A DNA stretch of 64,000 nt from Myxococcales bacterium (GTDB taxonomy: Bacteria > Myxococcota_A > Polyangia > Polyangiales > Polyangiaceae), in assembly GCA_025359105.1 (NCBI GenBank), contig JANYHK010000056.1, positions 1 through 64,000 of the forward strand. Direction: 5' to 3'. The translations under genes were made by a program, and so were the position numbers. Below, piece by piece: positions 9,207 to 17,748 of this stretch. Numbering within the stretch: the first letter of the stretch is position 1; each line of letters begins with the position of its first letter. The notes beneath the pieces are model-generated. The model was given only the letters and a program-made list of their open reading frames with translations. It searched no databases and had not been told where the DNA came from.

Positions 9207-10952
9207 GTGAAGAACCATCGCGCGTCCCTTACCCGCACCGCCTGTGCGATCCCCCTCATTGCGTTCGCGATAGTGGGAGGCTGCCTGACGCAGCCGTCGA
9301 CCGAGAAGACGGAGCAGCAAGGGAGCGCGCTCGACTCACTGGTCGCCAAGGCGATCATGCCCATCCACCGCGGTCCCCCGGTGGAGGTGCCGTCGGCCGG
9401 CGCCCCGCTCGTCAAGCTGAAGTACTACGGCGGCCGCGTGCTCTCGAACATCGAGGTCGTGCAGGTCAACTGGGGCACGGTGAACCCGCAGGTCGCCGAT
9501 CTGAAGGCGTACTACACCGGCATCCTCGCCAGCCCGTACATGGACTGGCTCGGCGAATACGACACCACGAACGTTCCTGCCAACGAGAAGGCGAACGCCC
9601 ACGCCGAGACGAAGCAGCACCTCGGCCGCGGCACCTTCCTCAAGACCGTCGGCATCACCCCGTCGATCGCCGCCCTGGCGATCACCGACACCCAGATCGC
9701 CGCCGAGCTCGGCAAGCAGATCGACTCCGGCGTCCTGCCGCCCCCCACGCTCGACAGCACGGGGACGGGGTACAGCACCATCTACATGATCGACTTCCCG
9801 TCGAACATCAGCATCACGGGCCCTGGTGGCTCGGGCAAATCCTGCGTGCAGTTCTGCGCGTACCACGGCGCCATGGTCTACAAGGGCAAGAACCTCGCGT
9901 ACGGCGTCCACCCCGACGTCGCGGTCGGCGGTTGCGCCGGTGGCTGCGGCACCAACGCCGACTCCTTCAAGAACGCCACGTCGGTCCACTCGCACGAGCT
10001 CATCGAGGCGGCCACCGATCCGGACATCGGCATCCTCATCAACAACGGCGGCAGCACCCTCGATTTTCCGGTCGCGTGGTACTGCGCCGGCAGCGGCTGC
10101 GGTGAGATCGGCGATATCTGCAACGGCCAGCAGGGCACCGAAGGCGGCTTCACCATCCAGAAGGAGTGGTCGAACTCCCAGGGCGCCTGCATCTCGAGCG
10201 TCGCGGGACTCCCCTCCTGCATCGACGGCAAGGGGGGCGCGTGCTCCCCGTGCACCGCGGACGCGCAGTGCGCCGCCGGCGGCACCAAGACGGTCTGCGA
10301 GACGGACGCGACGAACTTCAAGTTTGGCCAGTGCGTCGAGTGCAAGGACAACACGAAGTGCACGGCGGCCAGTCCCGTGTGCAACAAGTCCAAGACGGCC
10401 GAGGACGACACCTGTCGCCCCTGCCAAGCCAACGCCGAGTGCGCGGCTCCGACGCCCAAGTGCCTCATCACCACCACCAGCGGCGGCGACTCCGGCGCCG
10501 ACGCGGCCCCGCCCGCGGGCGGCAAATGCGTCGAGTGCGTCACCGATCCCGACTGCGCGGCGTCCACCAAGGGCTCGGTCTGCGACACGGCGACCAACGC
10601 GTGCCGCGGCTGCACGAGCGACACGGAGTGCACCAACGGCACGCACTGCGCGCTCTCCGACCCGAAGAAGGGCAAGTGCGTCGATTGCACGAAGGATGCA
10701 GACTGCAAGGATCCGACGAAAGCGAAGTGCGACACCGCGACGGACACCTGCGTCGCGCCCCCTCCGCCCGGCTCCAGCGGGTCGAGCGGTTCCAGCGGCA
10801 GCAGCGGCGGCAGCTCGTCGGGTGACGGCGGCACCGGCAGCACGAGCGGCTGCTCGGCGACCGGGCGCCCGTCCAGCGGCGGACCGTTCGGTGCGGCGGG
10901 CCTCCTCCTCGGCCTCGCGCTGCTCGCGCGCGCCCGCCGGCGCCGCGCCTAA
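9207..10952 (+). CDS. Secreted EXORDIUM/phosphate-induced-protein-like protein with Cys-rich repeats and sorting tail
   Basis: A 581-residue surface protein. A lipoprotein-like signal (IVGGC) opens it. Residues ~60-320 resemble phosphate-induced protein 1/EXORDIUM-like domains (VQVNWGTVNPQV; SHELIEAATDPD, a His/Glu motif seen in related putative metalloproteases). About 200 residues of Cys-rich modules (CxxCxxDxxC pattern, e.g. CSPCTADAQC) follow. The end is a Gly/Ser linker, a Cys, a hydrophobic helix and ARARRRRA, which resembles the MYXO-CTERM sorting tail. The short GTDKK-type spacers suggest a cell-surface display architecture. ATG at 9207 starts MKNHRAS. A lipobox and a sorting tail in the same protein is unusual, so one may be non-functional. 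Confidence 0.72.
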   Translation: MKNHRASLTRTACAIPLIAFAIVGGCLTQPSTEKTEQQGSALDSLVAKAIMPIHRGPPVEVPSAGAPLVKLKYYGGRVLSNIEVVQVNWGTVNPQVADLKAYYTGILASPYMDWLGEYDTTNVPANEKANAHAETKQHLGRGTFLKTVGITPSIAALAITDTQIAAELGKQIDSGVLPPPTLDSTGTGYSTIYMIDFPSNISITGPGGSGKSCVQFCAYHGAMVYKGKNLAYGVHPDVAVGGCAGGCGTNADSFKNATSVHSHELIEAATDPDIGILINNGGSTLDFPVAWYCAGSGCGEIGDICNGQQGTEGGFTIQKEWSNSQGACISSVAGLPSCIDGKGGACSPCTADAQCAAGGTKTVCETDATNFKFGQCVECKDNTKCTAASPVCNKSKTAEDDTCRPCQANAECAAPTPKCLITTTSGGDSGADAAPPAGGKCVECVTDPDCAASTKGSVCDTATNACRGCTSDTECTNGTHCALSDPKKGKCVDCTKDADCKDPTKAKCDTATDTCVAPPPPGSSGSSGSSGSSGGSSSGDGGTGSTSGCSATGRPSSGGPFGAAGLLLGLALLARARRRRA

Positions 10953-11077
10953 GCGGTTTTTCGTTCGAAGTCGCGCGTCTCCGCTCGTGGGGTGACGTGC
11001 CACATGCGCGCAGAGGACTGACCGTCGTGTCTTGACTCAGCGCGCGTGTGGCCGTTTCGTCACAATTGGAGGAACGC

Positions 11078-12226
11078 ATGCGCCTCGCGCAATCGCGGTG
11101 GACCGGGTCGGCGTGGATCGAAGACGCCGCCGCTCCGTGGCCGGCCGATCTCGTGCTGGCCTTCGGCACGCGCGAGGTCTTCACGGGGGCGGTCGTCGAC
11201 GCGCTCCGCGAGCGGCATCCCGGCGCGACGGTGCTCGGTTGTTCCACGGCGGGTGAAATAGCGGGCACGCGCGTGTACGACGGGCAGGTGGTCGCGACCG
11301 CAGTGAGGTTCGCGTCGACGAAGGTCGCCACCGCCCGGGAGCGCATCGACGGGCGGGCCGACAGCCGGGCCGTCGGCGCGCGGCTCGGGGCGGGTCTCGC
11401 GCAGCAGGATCTCGTCCACGTCTTCGTCCTCTCCGACGGCCTCCTGGTGAACGCCAGCGAGCTGGCCCGAGGGCTCGCGGACGTGCTCCCGCCGGGCGTG
11501 GCGGTGACCGGTGGCCTCTCCGGAGACGGCGCACTCTTCGGCGCCACCGAGGTATGCCTCGACGGCGCGCCGCTGAGCCGGCAGGTGGTCGCGCTCGGGC
11601 TCTACGGGAAGGATCTCCGCGTCGGCTACGGCTCGCTCGGCGGGTGGGATCCGTTCGGGCCCGATCGCCTCGTCACCCGCTCCGAGGGCAGCGTCCTGTT
11701 CGAGCTCGACGGCCGCCCGGCGCTCGATCTCTACCGCGAGTATCTGGGCGAGCACGCGGCCGGGCTCCCCGCGAGCGGCCTCCTCTTCCCGTTGTCGTTG
11801 CGCAACGAGCGCGGCGGCCTGGTCCGCACCATCCTCGACGTCGACGACGCGGCGCGCAGCCTGACCTTTGCCGGCGACGTCCCGCAGGGCGCGTTCGCGC
11901 GCCTCATGCGGGCGAACTTCGACCGCCTCATCGACGGCGCTACCGGCGCCGCACGCGCGGCCGCCGCGTCACTGCCGCGCGGCGCGGCGGAGCTGGCGAT
12001 CCTCATCAGCTGCGTCGGCCGCAAGCTCGTGCTGAAGCAGCGCATCGAAGAGGAGCTCGAGGGCGTGCGCGACGTTCTCGGCGCGGGGACGACCTTGACC
12101 GGCTTCTACTCTTACGGCGAGCTATGCCCCGGGGCGACCGGCGTGTGCTCGGAGCTCCACAACCAGACGATGACGATCACCACCCTGGCGGAGGCCGATT
12201 GCACAAGCTCCTCGCCCGCCAGCTGA
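11078..12226 (+). CDS. FIST-domain signal-sensing protein
   Basis: A 382-residue cytosolic protein made of a FIST N domain and a FIST C domain, small-ligand sensory modules found in signal-transduction proteins. Visible landmarks are LGCSTAGEI (about 50-60), VTGGLSGDGALF, VVALGLYGKDLRVGYGS, and the C-terminal block GFYSYGELCPGATGVCSELHNQTMT, all characteristic of FIST. The start is ATG 11078, preceded by GGAGGA with five-base spacing, rather than the in-frame GTG at 11048. The stop overlaps the following histidine kinase by 28 bases, so the pair is translationally coupled and the FIST protein probably feeds the kinase. Confidence 0.87.
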   Translation: MRLAQSRWTGSAWIEDAAAPWPADLVLAFGTREVFTGAVVDALRERHPGATVLGCSTAGEIAGTRVYDGQVVATAVRFASTKVATARERIDGRADSRAVGARLGAGLAQQDLVHVFVLSDGLLVNASELARGLADVLPPGVAVTGGLSGDGALFGATEVCLDGAPLSRQVVALGLYGKDLRVGYGSLGGWDPFGPDRLVTRSEGSVLFELDGRPALDLYREYLGEHAAGLPASGLLFPLSLRNERGGLVRTILDVDDAARSLTFAGDVPQGAFARLMRANFDRLIDGATGAARAAAASLPRGAAELAILISCVGRKLVLKQRIEEELEGVRDVLGAGTTLTGFYSYGELCPGATGVCSELHNQTMTITTLAEADCTSSSPAS

Positions 12227-13911
12227 GACGCGCAGGGCTCGAGGGGAGCGAGCTTCTCCCTGGCGTCACCGCGCTCCTCGCCCTCGTCGACGCCGCGTAC
12301 GTCGAGGCCGATGCCGAGCGCGCGCTGATCGAGCGCTCGCTGGAGCTCATGTCGCGTGAGCTCACGGAGCGCAACCAGGCGTTGCGCGAAGAGCTGAACG
12401 CGCGCCGGGGTCGCGAGGAGGAGCTGCTTCGAATCATCGAGAACCTGCCGCAGGCCATCTTCGTGCGCCGCGGCCTCACGGTCCTCTACGTGAACCAGAC
12501 CGCCGTGAACCTCCTGCGGTACGAGAGCGCGGGTGACATCGTGGGGCACTCCGCGCTCGAGTTCGTCGCGCCCGCCGACCGAAGCGCGCTGGCCGACGCC
12601 ATCGACCAGACGGGGATTGGGCCACTGCGCGCCGAGCTGCGACTGCTGCGGAAGGACGGTGAGACGGTCCTGGCCGAGCGCAGCACGAGCGAGACGATCG
12701 AGTTCGGCGGCGCGCCGGCGATCCTCGTGGCGTTCACCGACGTGTCGGAGGTGCGCGCGCTCCAGTCGCGCATGCAGATCGGCGATCGCATGGCGTCGCT
12801 CGGCACGATGGCGGCGGGCGTCGCCCACGAGATCAACAACCCCCTCGCGTACGTGCTCGCCAACCTCGACTTCGCCACGGAGACGATCGAGACCGCGCGC
12901 GCGGCCGGCGTGTTGCCAGAGGACGACTGCCTCTCCGCGCTCGCCGACGCGTTGAACGGCGCCCAGCGCGTGCAGCGCATCGTCGCGTCGCTCAAGACGT
13001 TCTCACGCGTGGACGACGACGCGCGCGACTCGGTGGCGGTCAACGACGTCCTCGAGACCGCCATCCAGCTCTCCATGAACCAGATCCGTCACAGCGCGCG
13101 CCTGGTCCGGCGGTTCGACTCGTCGCCGCTCGTGTTCGCGAACGAGGGGCGTCTCGCGCAGGTGTTCGTGAATCTCCTCGTCAACGCCGCGCAGGCCATC
13201 CCCGAGCAGCGCCGCCAGACGGGCACCATCACGGTGCGCACCCTGGTGAGCTCCAAAGATCGCGCGGTCGTGGAGATCTCGGACACCGGCGACGGCATTC
13301 CCCCCGGGGTCTTGCCGCGCATCTTCGAGCCGTTTTTTACCACGAAGCCCCACGGCGTCGGCACCGGCCTCGGCCACGCGATCTGCCACGGCATCATCCA
13401 GGCGCTCGGCGGCGCCATGGAGGTAAACAGCGTCGTCGGCGAGGGGACGACGATCCGCGTGATCCTCCCGCGTCGCCCCCGGACGAGCCGTCCCCCGACC
13501 GGGCCGAAGGCCGAAAGTGTCCCCGCCGCCCGAAAGGCGCGCGTCCTCGTCGTCGACGACGAAGAGGCCATCGGCGCGGTGCTCCAGCGGGTTCTCTTCG
13601 ACCACGAGGTCGTGTCCGTTCGCGACGCCCGCGCGGCCCTGCGCGCGCTCCGGGAGGGCAAACCCTTCGACGTCGTGCTCTGCGACATCATGATGCCCGA
13701 GGTGACCGGGGTGGAGCTCTTCGAGGCGGTGCGGAGCAAGGACCCCGCGCAGGCCGCGCGCTTCATCTTCCTCACCGGCGGCGCGTTCACGCCGAGCACG
13801 CAGGAGTTCTTCGAGACCTCGGATTGCCCGCGCGTCCTCAAGCCGTTCTCCGCGGTGGAGATCCGGCGCGCCGTCGCCACCGCGCTGGCGTCGCAGGTCG
13901 CGCCGCGTTGA
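12199..13911 (+). CDS. Hybrid PAS histidine kinase with C-terminal receiver domain
   Basis: A 570-residue cytosolic hybrid sensor kinase. A short helical N terminus (ERSLELMSRELTERNQALRE) leads to a PAS domain (about 85-185; FVRRGLTVLYVNQTAVNLL). The HisKA domain has the phosphoacceptor His in VAHEINNPLAY, and the HATPase domain has N box NLLVNAAQAI, DTGDGIPPG and GTGLGHAI. The receiver domain has acidic pair VVDDEEAIG, phosphoacceptor Asp in CDIMMPEVTG and Lys in LKPF. No transmembrane segment is seen, so input comes from the PAS domain or the coupled FIST protein. The likely start is TTG 12199, with GGAGG five bases upstream, inside the FIST coding end. ATG codons further in would remove the N-terminal helix. 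Confidence 0.88.
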   Translation: MHKLLARQLRRAGLEGSELLPGVTALLALVDAAYVEADAERALIERSLELMSRELTERNQALREELNARRGREEELLRIIENLPQAIFVRRGLTVLYVNQTAVNLLRYESAGDIVGHSALEFVAPADRSALADAIDQTGIGPLRAELRLLRKDGETVLAERSTSETIEFGGAPAILVAFTDVSEVRALQSRMQIGDRMASLGTMAAGVAHEINNPLAYVLANLDFATETIETARAAGVLPEDDCLSALADALNGAQRVQRIVASLKTFSRVDDDARDSVAVNDVLETAIQLSMNQIRHSARLVRRFDSSPLVFANEGRLAQVFVNLLVNAAQAIPEQRRQTGTITVRTLVSSKDRAVVEISDTGDGIPPGVLPRIFEPFFTTKPHGVGTGLGHAICHGIIQALGGAMEVNSVVGEGTTIRVILPRRPRTSRPPTGPKAESVPAARKARVLVVDDEEAIGAVLQRVLFDHEVVSVRDARAALRALREGKPFDVVLCDIMMPEVTGVELFEAVRSKDPAQAARFIFLTGGAFTPSTQEFFETSDCPRVLKPFSAVEIRRAVATALASQVAPR

Positions 13912-13920
13912 GGCGCCCGA

Positions 13921-14955
13921 CTACTCCAGCGGCAACACCCACACCTCGTCGCCGACCCCGACCGCGAGGTGCTCGGCCGCTTCTTCGCCGAGGCGTACGT
14001 TCTCTTCGTCCTCCGACCACGCCGCGAGCACCGCGCGGAAGTAGGGCGACTCTGCGATGGTCACGCCGACGACGGCGCGTTGATCGGCCATCTCGTCGCG
14101 GGCGAGCAGCGCCGTCAGCTTGACCTTGTGCGTCCGCTGCACGAGCGAGACCTCGTCGGTCATGGCGGTGAAGTGGGGGCCCCCGTCGAAAGGGTCGACG
14201 CGCTCGGCGTAGCGGAAGCCCACGCGCCGCAGCATCTTCTCGACGCCGCGCGTCTGGTGGCCGACCTTTCCGATGACGTCTTGCGCCAGCTTGGGCAGGA
14301 GCGACGCGTAGATCGGGTGCTCGGGGAACAGCGCCTTGATGAACTCCTTGTTCTGCTTGCTCAGGCGATCGGCCTGGGCGTAGGTGAGCCCCGTGAAGTG
14401 GCGTCCGACGGCGTCCCACAGGTGCGAGGTGCCGTCCGGTTCGAGCGGCGGCAGTAGCTCGGCGAGCAGCTCGTCGCGGAACAGCTCGCGGTTCATCTTG
14501 ATGTAGAGGAAGCGCACGTACGAGAGGAACTGCCCGAGGCGCTCCGGCACGCGGCGGTAGTCGGGCAGGAGGATGAGGCCGCCGATCTCCGTCGGACCGT
14601 TGTACGAGTAGCCGATGTTGAGCGTGCGGTGGTTGAAGTGCCGATCGATCGTGCCCGAGTAGCGCTCCTCGTCGATGACGTCGACGAAGATGTACGGGGC
14701 GTCGCGTCGCCCGAGCTGGGCGATGATCATCGACGTGCCGATGATCTGCTGCTTCTCCGAGTCGACGAGGACGAAGACGTACTCGCGCCGCTTGGGATCT
14801 TTGATGGCGCCCGTCCAGCTCTTCTGCGCCTGCTCGAGGAGCGTGTGGATCGCCTCCCGGTCTTCCGGCAAATTCACGGTGTTGAGGTGGTGGGCGACCT
14901 TGAGGAGCTGGTCCTCGTCGCTCGGCAGCGCACCTCTGATTTCGTAGGGCAGCAT
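13921..14955 (-). CDS. Arginine N-succinyltransferase (AstA)-family protein
   Basis: A 344-residue GNAT-fold acyltransferase of the AstA family, which transfers succinyl from succinyl-CoA to the alpha-amino group of arginine at the start of the arginine succinyltransferase pathway. Recognisable family segments are MLPYEIRGALPSDED at the start, IGTSMIIAQLGRRDAPY, PTEIGGLILLPDYRRVPERL, HLWDAVGRHFTGLTYAQAD, FPEHPIYASLLP and DPFDGGPHF. No astB, astC, astD or astE gene is nearby, so the substrate may differ. Some solo homologues act on arginine or ornithine in other pathways. ATG 14955 is chosen because conservation with the family begins there. It lies 63 bases downstream of the gene at 15019-15633 on the same strand and may be co-transcribed. 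Confidence 0.82.
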   Translation of the reverse strand: MLPYEIRGALPSDEDQLLKVAHHLNTVNLPEDREAIHTLLEQAQKSWTGAIKDPKRREYVFVLVDSEKQQIIGTSMIIAQLGRRDAPYIFVDVIDEERYSGTIDRHFNHRTLNIGYSYNGPTEIGGLILLPDYRRVPERLGQFLSYVRFLYIKMNRELFRDELLAELLPPLEPDGTSHLWDAVGRHFTGLTYAQADRLSKQNKEFIKALFPEHPIYASLLPKLAQDVIGKVGHQTRGVEKMLRRVGFRYAERVDPFDGGPHFTAMTDEVSLVQRTHKVKLTALLARDEMADQRAVVGVTIAESPYFRAVLAAWSEDEENVRLGEEAAEHLAVGVGDEVWVLPLE

Positions 14956-15018
14956 GGCGGAGAAAGGTCCGAGCCAGCGAACAGGTCGCGGCGGGGGCTG
15001 CCTTTCTACCACGAGGCG

Positions 15019-15633
15019 CTATTTGATGGGGATCCGGCGCAAGCTGGGGGCGTGGGCGTGGCAGAGGCCGCGCGCGCGCGTGTGGGGATCGAACGTGATC
15101 TTCTCGCAGACTTTGCACACGGTCAGGAGCGCCAGGTAGTCGCTGGGGCGCATCAGGTAGTCGACCGCCGCGAGCGAGAGGACGCGGTCGCTGAGGCGCA
15201 TGCGCTCGTGGTCGACCGGGACGTAACCCGAGCGACCGCTCGTGTCACGGCTGCGGCGCACGTAGCCGGCGTGCAAGGCCGAGCGGGCGAAGCTCGCGTT
15301 GTCGCGCGCCAGCTTGAGCGTGGTCAGGACCTCCTGGCGGGTGCTGGCAACGATGGCCTCGACGCTCTGCGACGCCAGCTGCGAGCGGATCGACGCGGGC
15401 ACCAGGTCGCTCTTGCGTGGGGGGCCCTCGACGCGCGGCGCGTGGCGGATGAGGAGCCGGTAGGGGCCGGCGAGCCACACCGCGAGCCCCGATTTTCCCC
15501 AGCTGGTGGCGCTGCCGACCACGAAGGAGACGATCGCCTCGCGGCACGCCTCGGCGATCGCGAGCGTGGTGAGCCCGTCGGGTAGATCGACGGCGGGGCG
15601 CGGATCGAGGAGCGGCGGAGCTTGCATCACCAT
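15019..15633 (-). CDS. Conserved-looking hypothetical protein with C-terminal Cys/His cluster
   Basis: A 204-residue predicted cytosolic protein of no family I recognise (start ATG 15633 or 15627; an upstream start at 15795 would run through the promoter of the opposite gene). The central region is alternating hydrophobic (IAEACREAIVSFVVG, GLAVWLAGPYRLLI). The C terminus carries CKVCEKITFDPHTRARGLCH, a CxxC...CxxxH arrangement that could bind a metal ion. It is transcribed ahead of the AstA-family gene and is divergent from the zinc-transporter genes, though this does not establish a link to zinc. Confidence 0.6.
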   Translation of the reverse strand: MVMQAPPLLDPRPAVDLPDGLTTLAIAEACREAIVSFVVGSATSWGKSGLAVWLAGPYRLLIRHAPRVEGPPRKSDLVPASIRSQLASQSVEAIVASTRQEVLTTLKLARDNASFARSALHAGYVRRSRDTSGRSGYVPVDHERMRLSDRVLSLAAVDYLMRPSDYLALLTVCKVCEKITFDPHTRARGLCHAHAPSLRRIPIK

Positions 15634-15787
15634 GCGTAGAGAAGGTGAATGCACCGGAAGGGCCAACGCGGGAGCTGGATCGTTCTTCCCCCGAATCGAG
15701 GGCTTGGCACCGTCAGGTGACGGCGCGCGTGGATCGGTGGATCCACCCTGCGGCGCGCGGCCCGCACGTTTTTGGTAGCCTTCACGC
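15634..15787. promoter_or_regulatory. Divergent region with a 12-bp palindrome upstream of the metal-transport genes
   Basis: A 154-base spacer between opposite-strand genes. It contains a perfect palindrome GGTGGATCCACC at 15736-15747, 40 bases before the binding-protein start, and is a candidate operator. It does not match the AT-rich Zur boxes known in Proteobacteria, so assignment to a zinc regulator would be guesswork. Confidence 0.3.
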
Positions 15788-16720
15788 GTGCGCACACTCG
15801 CGACTACGTTGGCGATGGCAACGATGTTCCTTCATTCCGGATGCTCGAGCTGCCGAGCGAAGGAAAGTGATCGGCCGAAGGTCGTCGTCTCGATCTTCCC
15901 CATCTACGATCTGGCGCGCCGGGTCGCTGGCCCCGACGCGGACGTGGTCCTCCTCCTTCCCCCGGGCAAGAGCGAGCACCACTTCGACCCGACACCCAAG
16001 CAAGTCGAGGACGTCGCCAGCGCCAAGCTCGGCGTCATGGTCGGGCTCGGCCTCGATCCGTGGATGGAGAAGATGCTGAAAGACGCGGCCCCGAAGGCGC
16101 GGGCGCTCAAGGTCGGCGACAAGGTCCCGACCCTCGCCGTGAAGGACGATCCGCTGGGCGACGAAGAGGCCCACGCTGGCGGCAAGGACGACGATCACGA
16201 TCACGAGAAGGGCGCCACCGATCCCCACTGCTGGCTCGACCCGCGGCGCGCGCAGACGATGGTCCAGGCGATCGGCGACGAGCTCGCCCTCGTCGATCCG
16301 GCGCACGCGGCCGGCTACCGCGAGCGCGCGACGTCGACGACGAGCAAGCTCGCGGAGCTCGACGCCGAGATCGAGCGCCGCACCACCGCGTGGTCGCGGA
16401 AGGACTTCGTCACGTTCCACGGGAGCTTCGGTTACTTCGCGGATCGCTACCACCTGCAGATCGCCGCCGTGATCGAGCCGTTTCCCGGCTCCACGCCCAC
16501 CGGCAAGTACATCGAGGCGGTGCGCGGCGTCGTCGAGAAGAAGAAGGTCCCCGGGCTCTTCAGCGAGCCGCAGCTCGATCCCCGGCCTGCCAAGATCCTG
16601 GCCGACGAGCTCAAGATCCCGCTCGGCGTCCTCGATCCGGTCGGCGGCGCCGCCGAGACCGACAGCTACGAGAAGCTCCTGCGGTTCGACGTCGACGCGC
16701 TCGAGAAGGTCCTGAAGTGA
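15788..16720 (+). CDS. znuA: Zinc/manganese ABC transporter substrate-binding lipoprotein (ZnuA-like)
   Basis: A 310-residue cluster A-I periplasmic metal-binding protein that delivers Zn(II) or Mn(II) to an ABC permease. The signal ends in lipobox HSGC. Family landmarks are VVSIFPIYDLARRVAG, the metal-ligand His in PGKSEHHFDPTP, an acidic His-rich loop (DDDHDHEKG) favouring zinc, DPHCWLDP, FHGSFGYFADRY with another ligand His, and the final acidic ligand region near DPVGG. The start is GTG 15788. The stop codon overlaps the start of the ATPase gene as TGATG, so the two are coupled. No permease gene follows, which is unusual for this transporter class. Zinc over manganese is inferred from the His-rich loop. 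Confidence 0.87.
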   Translation: MRTLATTLAMATMFLHSGCSSCRAKESDRPKVVVSIFPIYDLARRVAGPDADVVLLLPPGKSEHHFDPTPKQVEDVASAKLGVMVGLGLDPWMEKMLKDAAPKARALKVGDKVPTLAVKDDPLGDEEAHAGGKDDDHDHEKGATDPHCWLDPRRAQTMVQAIGDELALVDPAHAAGYRERATSTTSKLAELDAEIERRTTAWSRKDFVTFHGSFGYFADRYHLQIAAVIEPFPGSTPTGKYIEAVRGVVEKKKVPGLFSEPQLDPRPAKILADELKIPLGVLDPVGGAAETDSYEKLLRFDVDALEKVLK

Positions 16721-17526
16721 TGCAGCAGGCGCCGCACTCGCCGCCGCCGCCTGGAATGATCACCGGCACGCTGCCGCCGGCAGGCTCCGAGAGGGTGCTC
16801 GATGTCCGCGGGGTGACGGTGCGTTTCGGTCCGAAGGTGGCGCTCGAGGACGTGACGTTCTTCGTGCCGCGCGGCGAGTTCCTTTGCCTGTGCGGTCCCA
16901 ATGGTGCCGGCAAGTCGACGCTCCTGAAGGCGGTCCTCGGTCTGGTGACGCCGACGTCCGGCTCCCTCGAGATATGTGGGCTTCCCCCCGACAAGGCCCG
17001 AGCCAAGGTGGGCTATGTGCCCCAACGGAAGAGCTTTGACCGGGACTTTCCTGCCTCACCGCTCGAGGTGGTCGTGGCGAACTTGCGCGGGCGGTGGCCG
17101 CTCCGCATCACCGCGGACGAGCGCGCGCTCGCCATGGAGACGCTCGAGCGGACCGGCGCGGGAAAGCTCGCGAGCGCGCAAATGCGCGATCTCTCGGGCG
17201 GTGAGACCCAGCGCGTGTTCCTCGCCCGCGCGCTGGTGACCAAGCCGGAGCTCCTCGTCCTGGACGAGCCCACCGCCGGCGTGGACGTGGCGGGGCGCGC
17301 GTCGATCGTGGATTTGATGGCGGAAATCAGCGCGTCGGAGACGCTCAGCGCGATCCTCGTCACGCACAACATGCAGGCGATCGCGCGCTGCGCCGAGCGG
17401 GTTGTCTACCTCGAGCGCACCGTGAAGGCGTGGGGGCTCTGGGGCGAGCTCTCGGCGGATCGAGGCCTCAGCGCCATCCAGATCACGGCCGGCGACCACC
17501 GAGCGTCGGCGATGGATGGCGACTGA
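16720..17526 (+). CDS. znuC: Metal ABC transporter ATP-binding protein (ZnuC-like)
   Basis: A 268-residue ABC ATPase that would energise the zinc/manganese importer. After a ~30-residue Pro-rich leader it shows Walker A CGPNGAGKST, a Q-loop region VGYVPQRKSFDRDFPASPLE typical of the metal-transporter subfamily, signature LSGGETQRV, Walker B LLVLDEPTAGVD and the switch His in VTHNM. It starts at ATG 16720, sharing one base with the znuA-like stop. The expected permease gene (znuB) does not follow. Instead, 222 bases without a convincing gene lead to a TonB-family gene. The permease is presumably encoded elsewhere. Confidence 0.9.
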   Translation: MQQAPHSPPPPGMITGTLPPAGSERVLDVRGVTVRFGPKVALEDVTFFVPRGEFLCLCGPNGAGKSTLLKAVLGLVTPTSGSLEICGLPPDKARAKVGYVPQRKSFDRDFPASPLEVVVANLRGRWPLRITADERALAMETLERTGAGKLASAQMRDLSGGETQRVFLARALVTKPELLVLDEPTAGVDVAGRASIVDLMAEISASETLSAILVTHNMQAIARCAERVVYLERTVKAWGLWGELSADRGLSAIQITAGDHRASAMDGD

Positions 17527-17748
17527 TTCGCCACCTGGCGAGCGAATTCGCGCGCACGCGTGATCGCTCGCGCTCGCCGGTTTCCACAGCTCGAACGTGG
17601 GCGCCGGGTGGGTAGCAGCCGGCCCGGCCCTTGCGTCCGTGAATCGAGGTCGCACGTTGAGCTTGAAGGGGGGGACGCGTGTGGCGGGCCCCCCCGTTGC
17701 GATGTAGCCTCTTGAGTCGGACTTCTCCGAAAGCGAATTTTGCGACGA

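Noticed and set aside
15736-15747. Zur box before the metal transporter genes
   Set aside because: The palindrome GGTGGATCCACC does not match known AT-rich Zur sites; it is listed only as an uncharacterised palindrome.
17527-17748. Possible missing znuB remnant between the ATPase and TonB genes
   Set aside because: Only 222 bases, with no long hydrophobic frame on either strand that resembles a metal permease.
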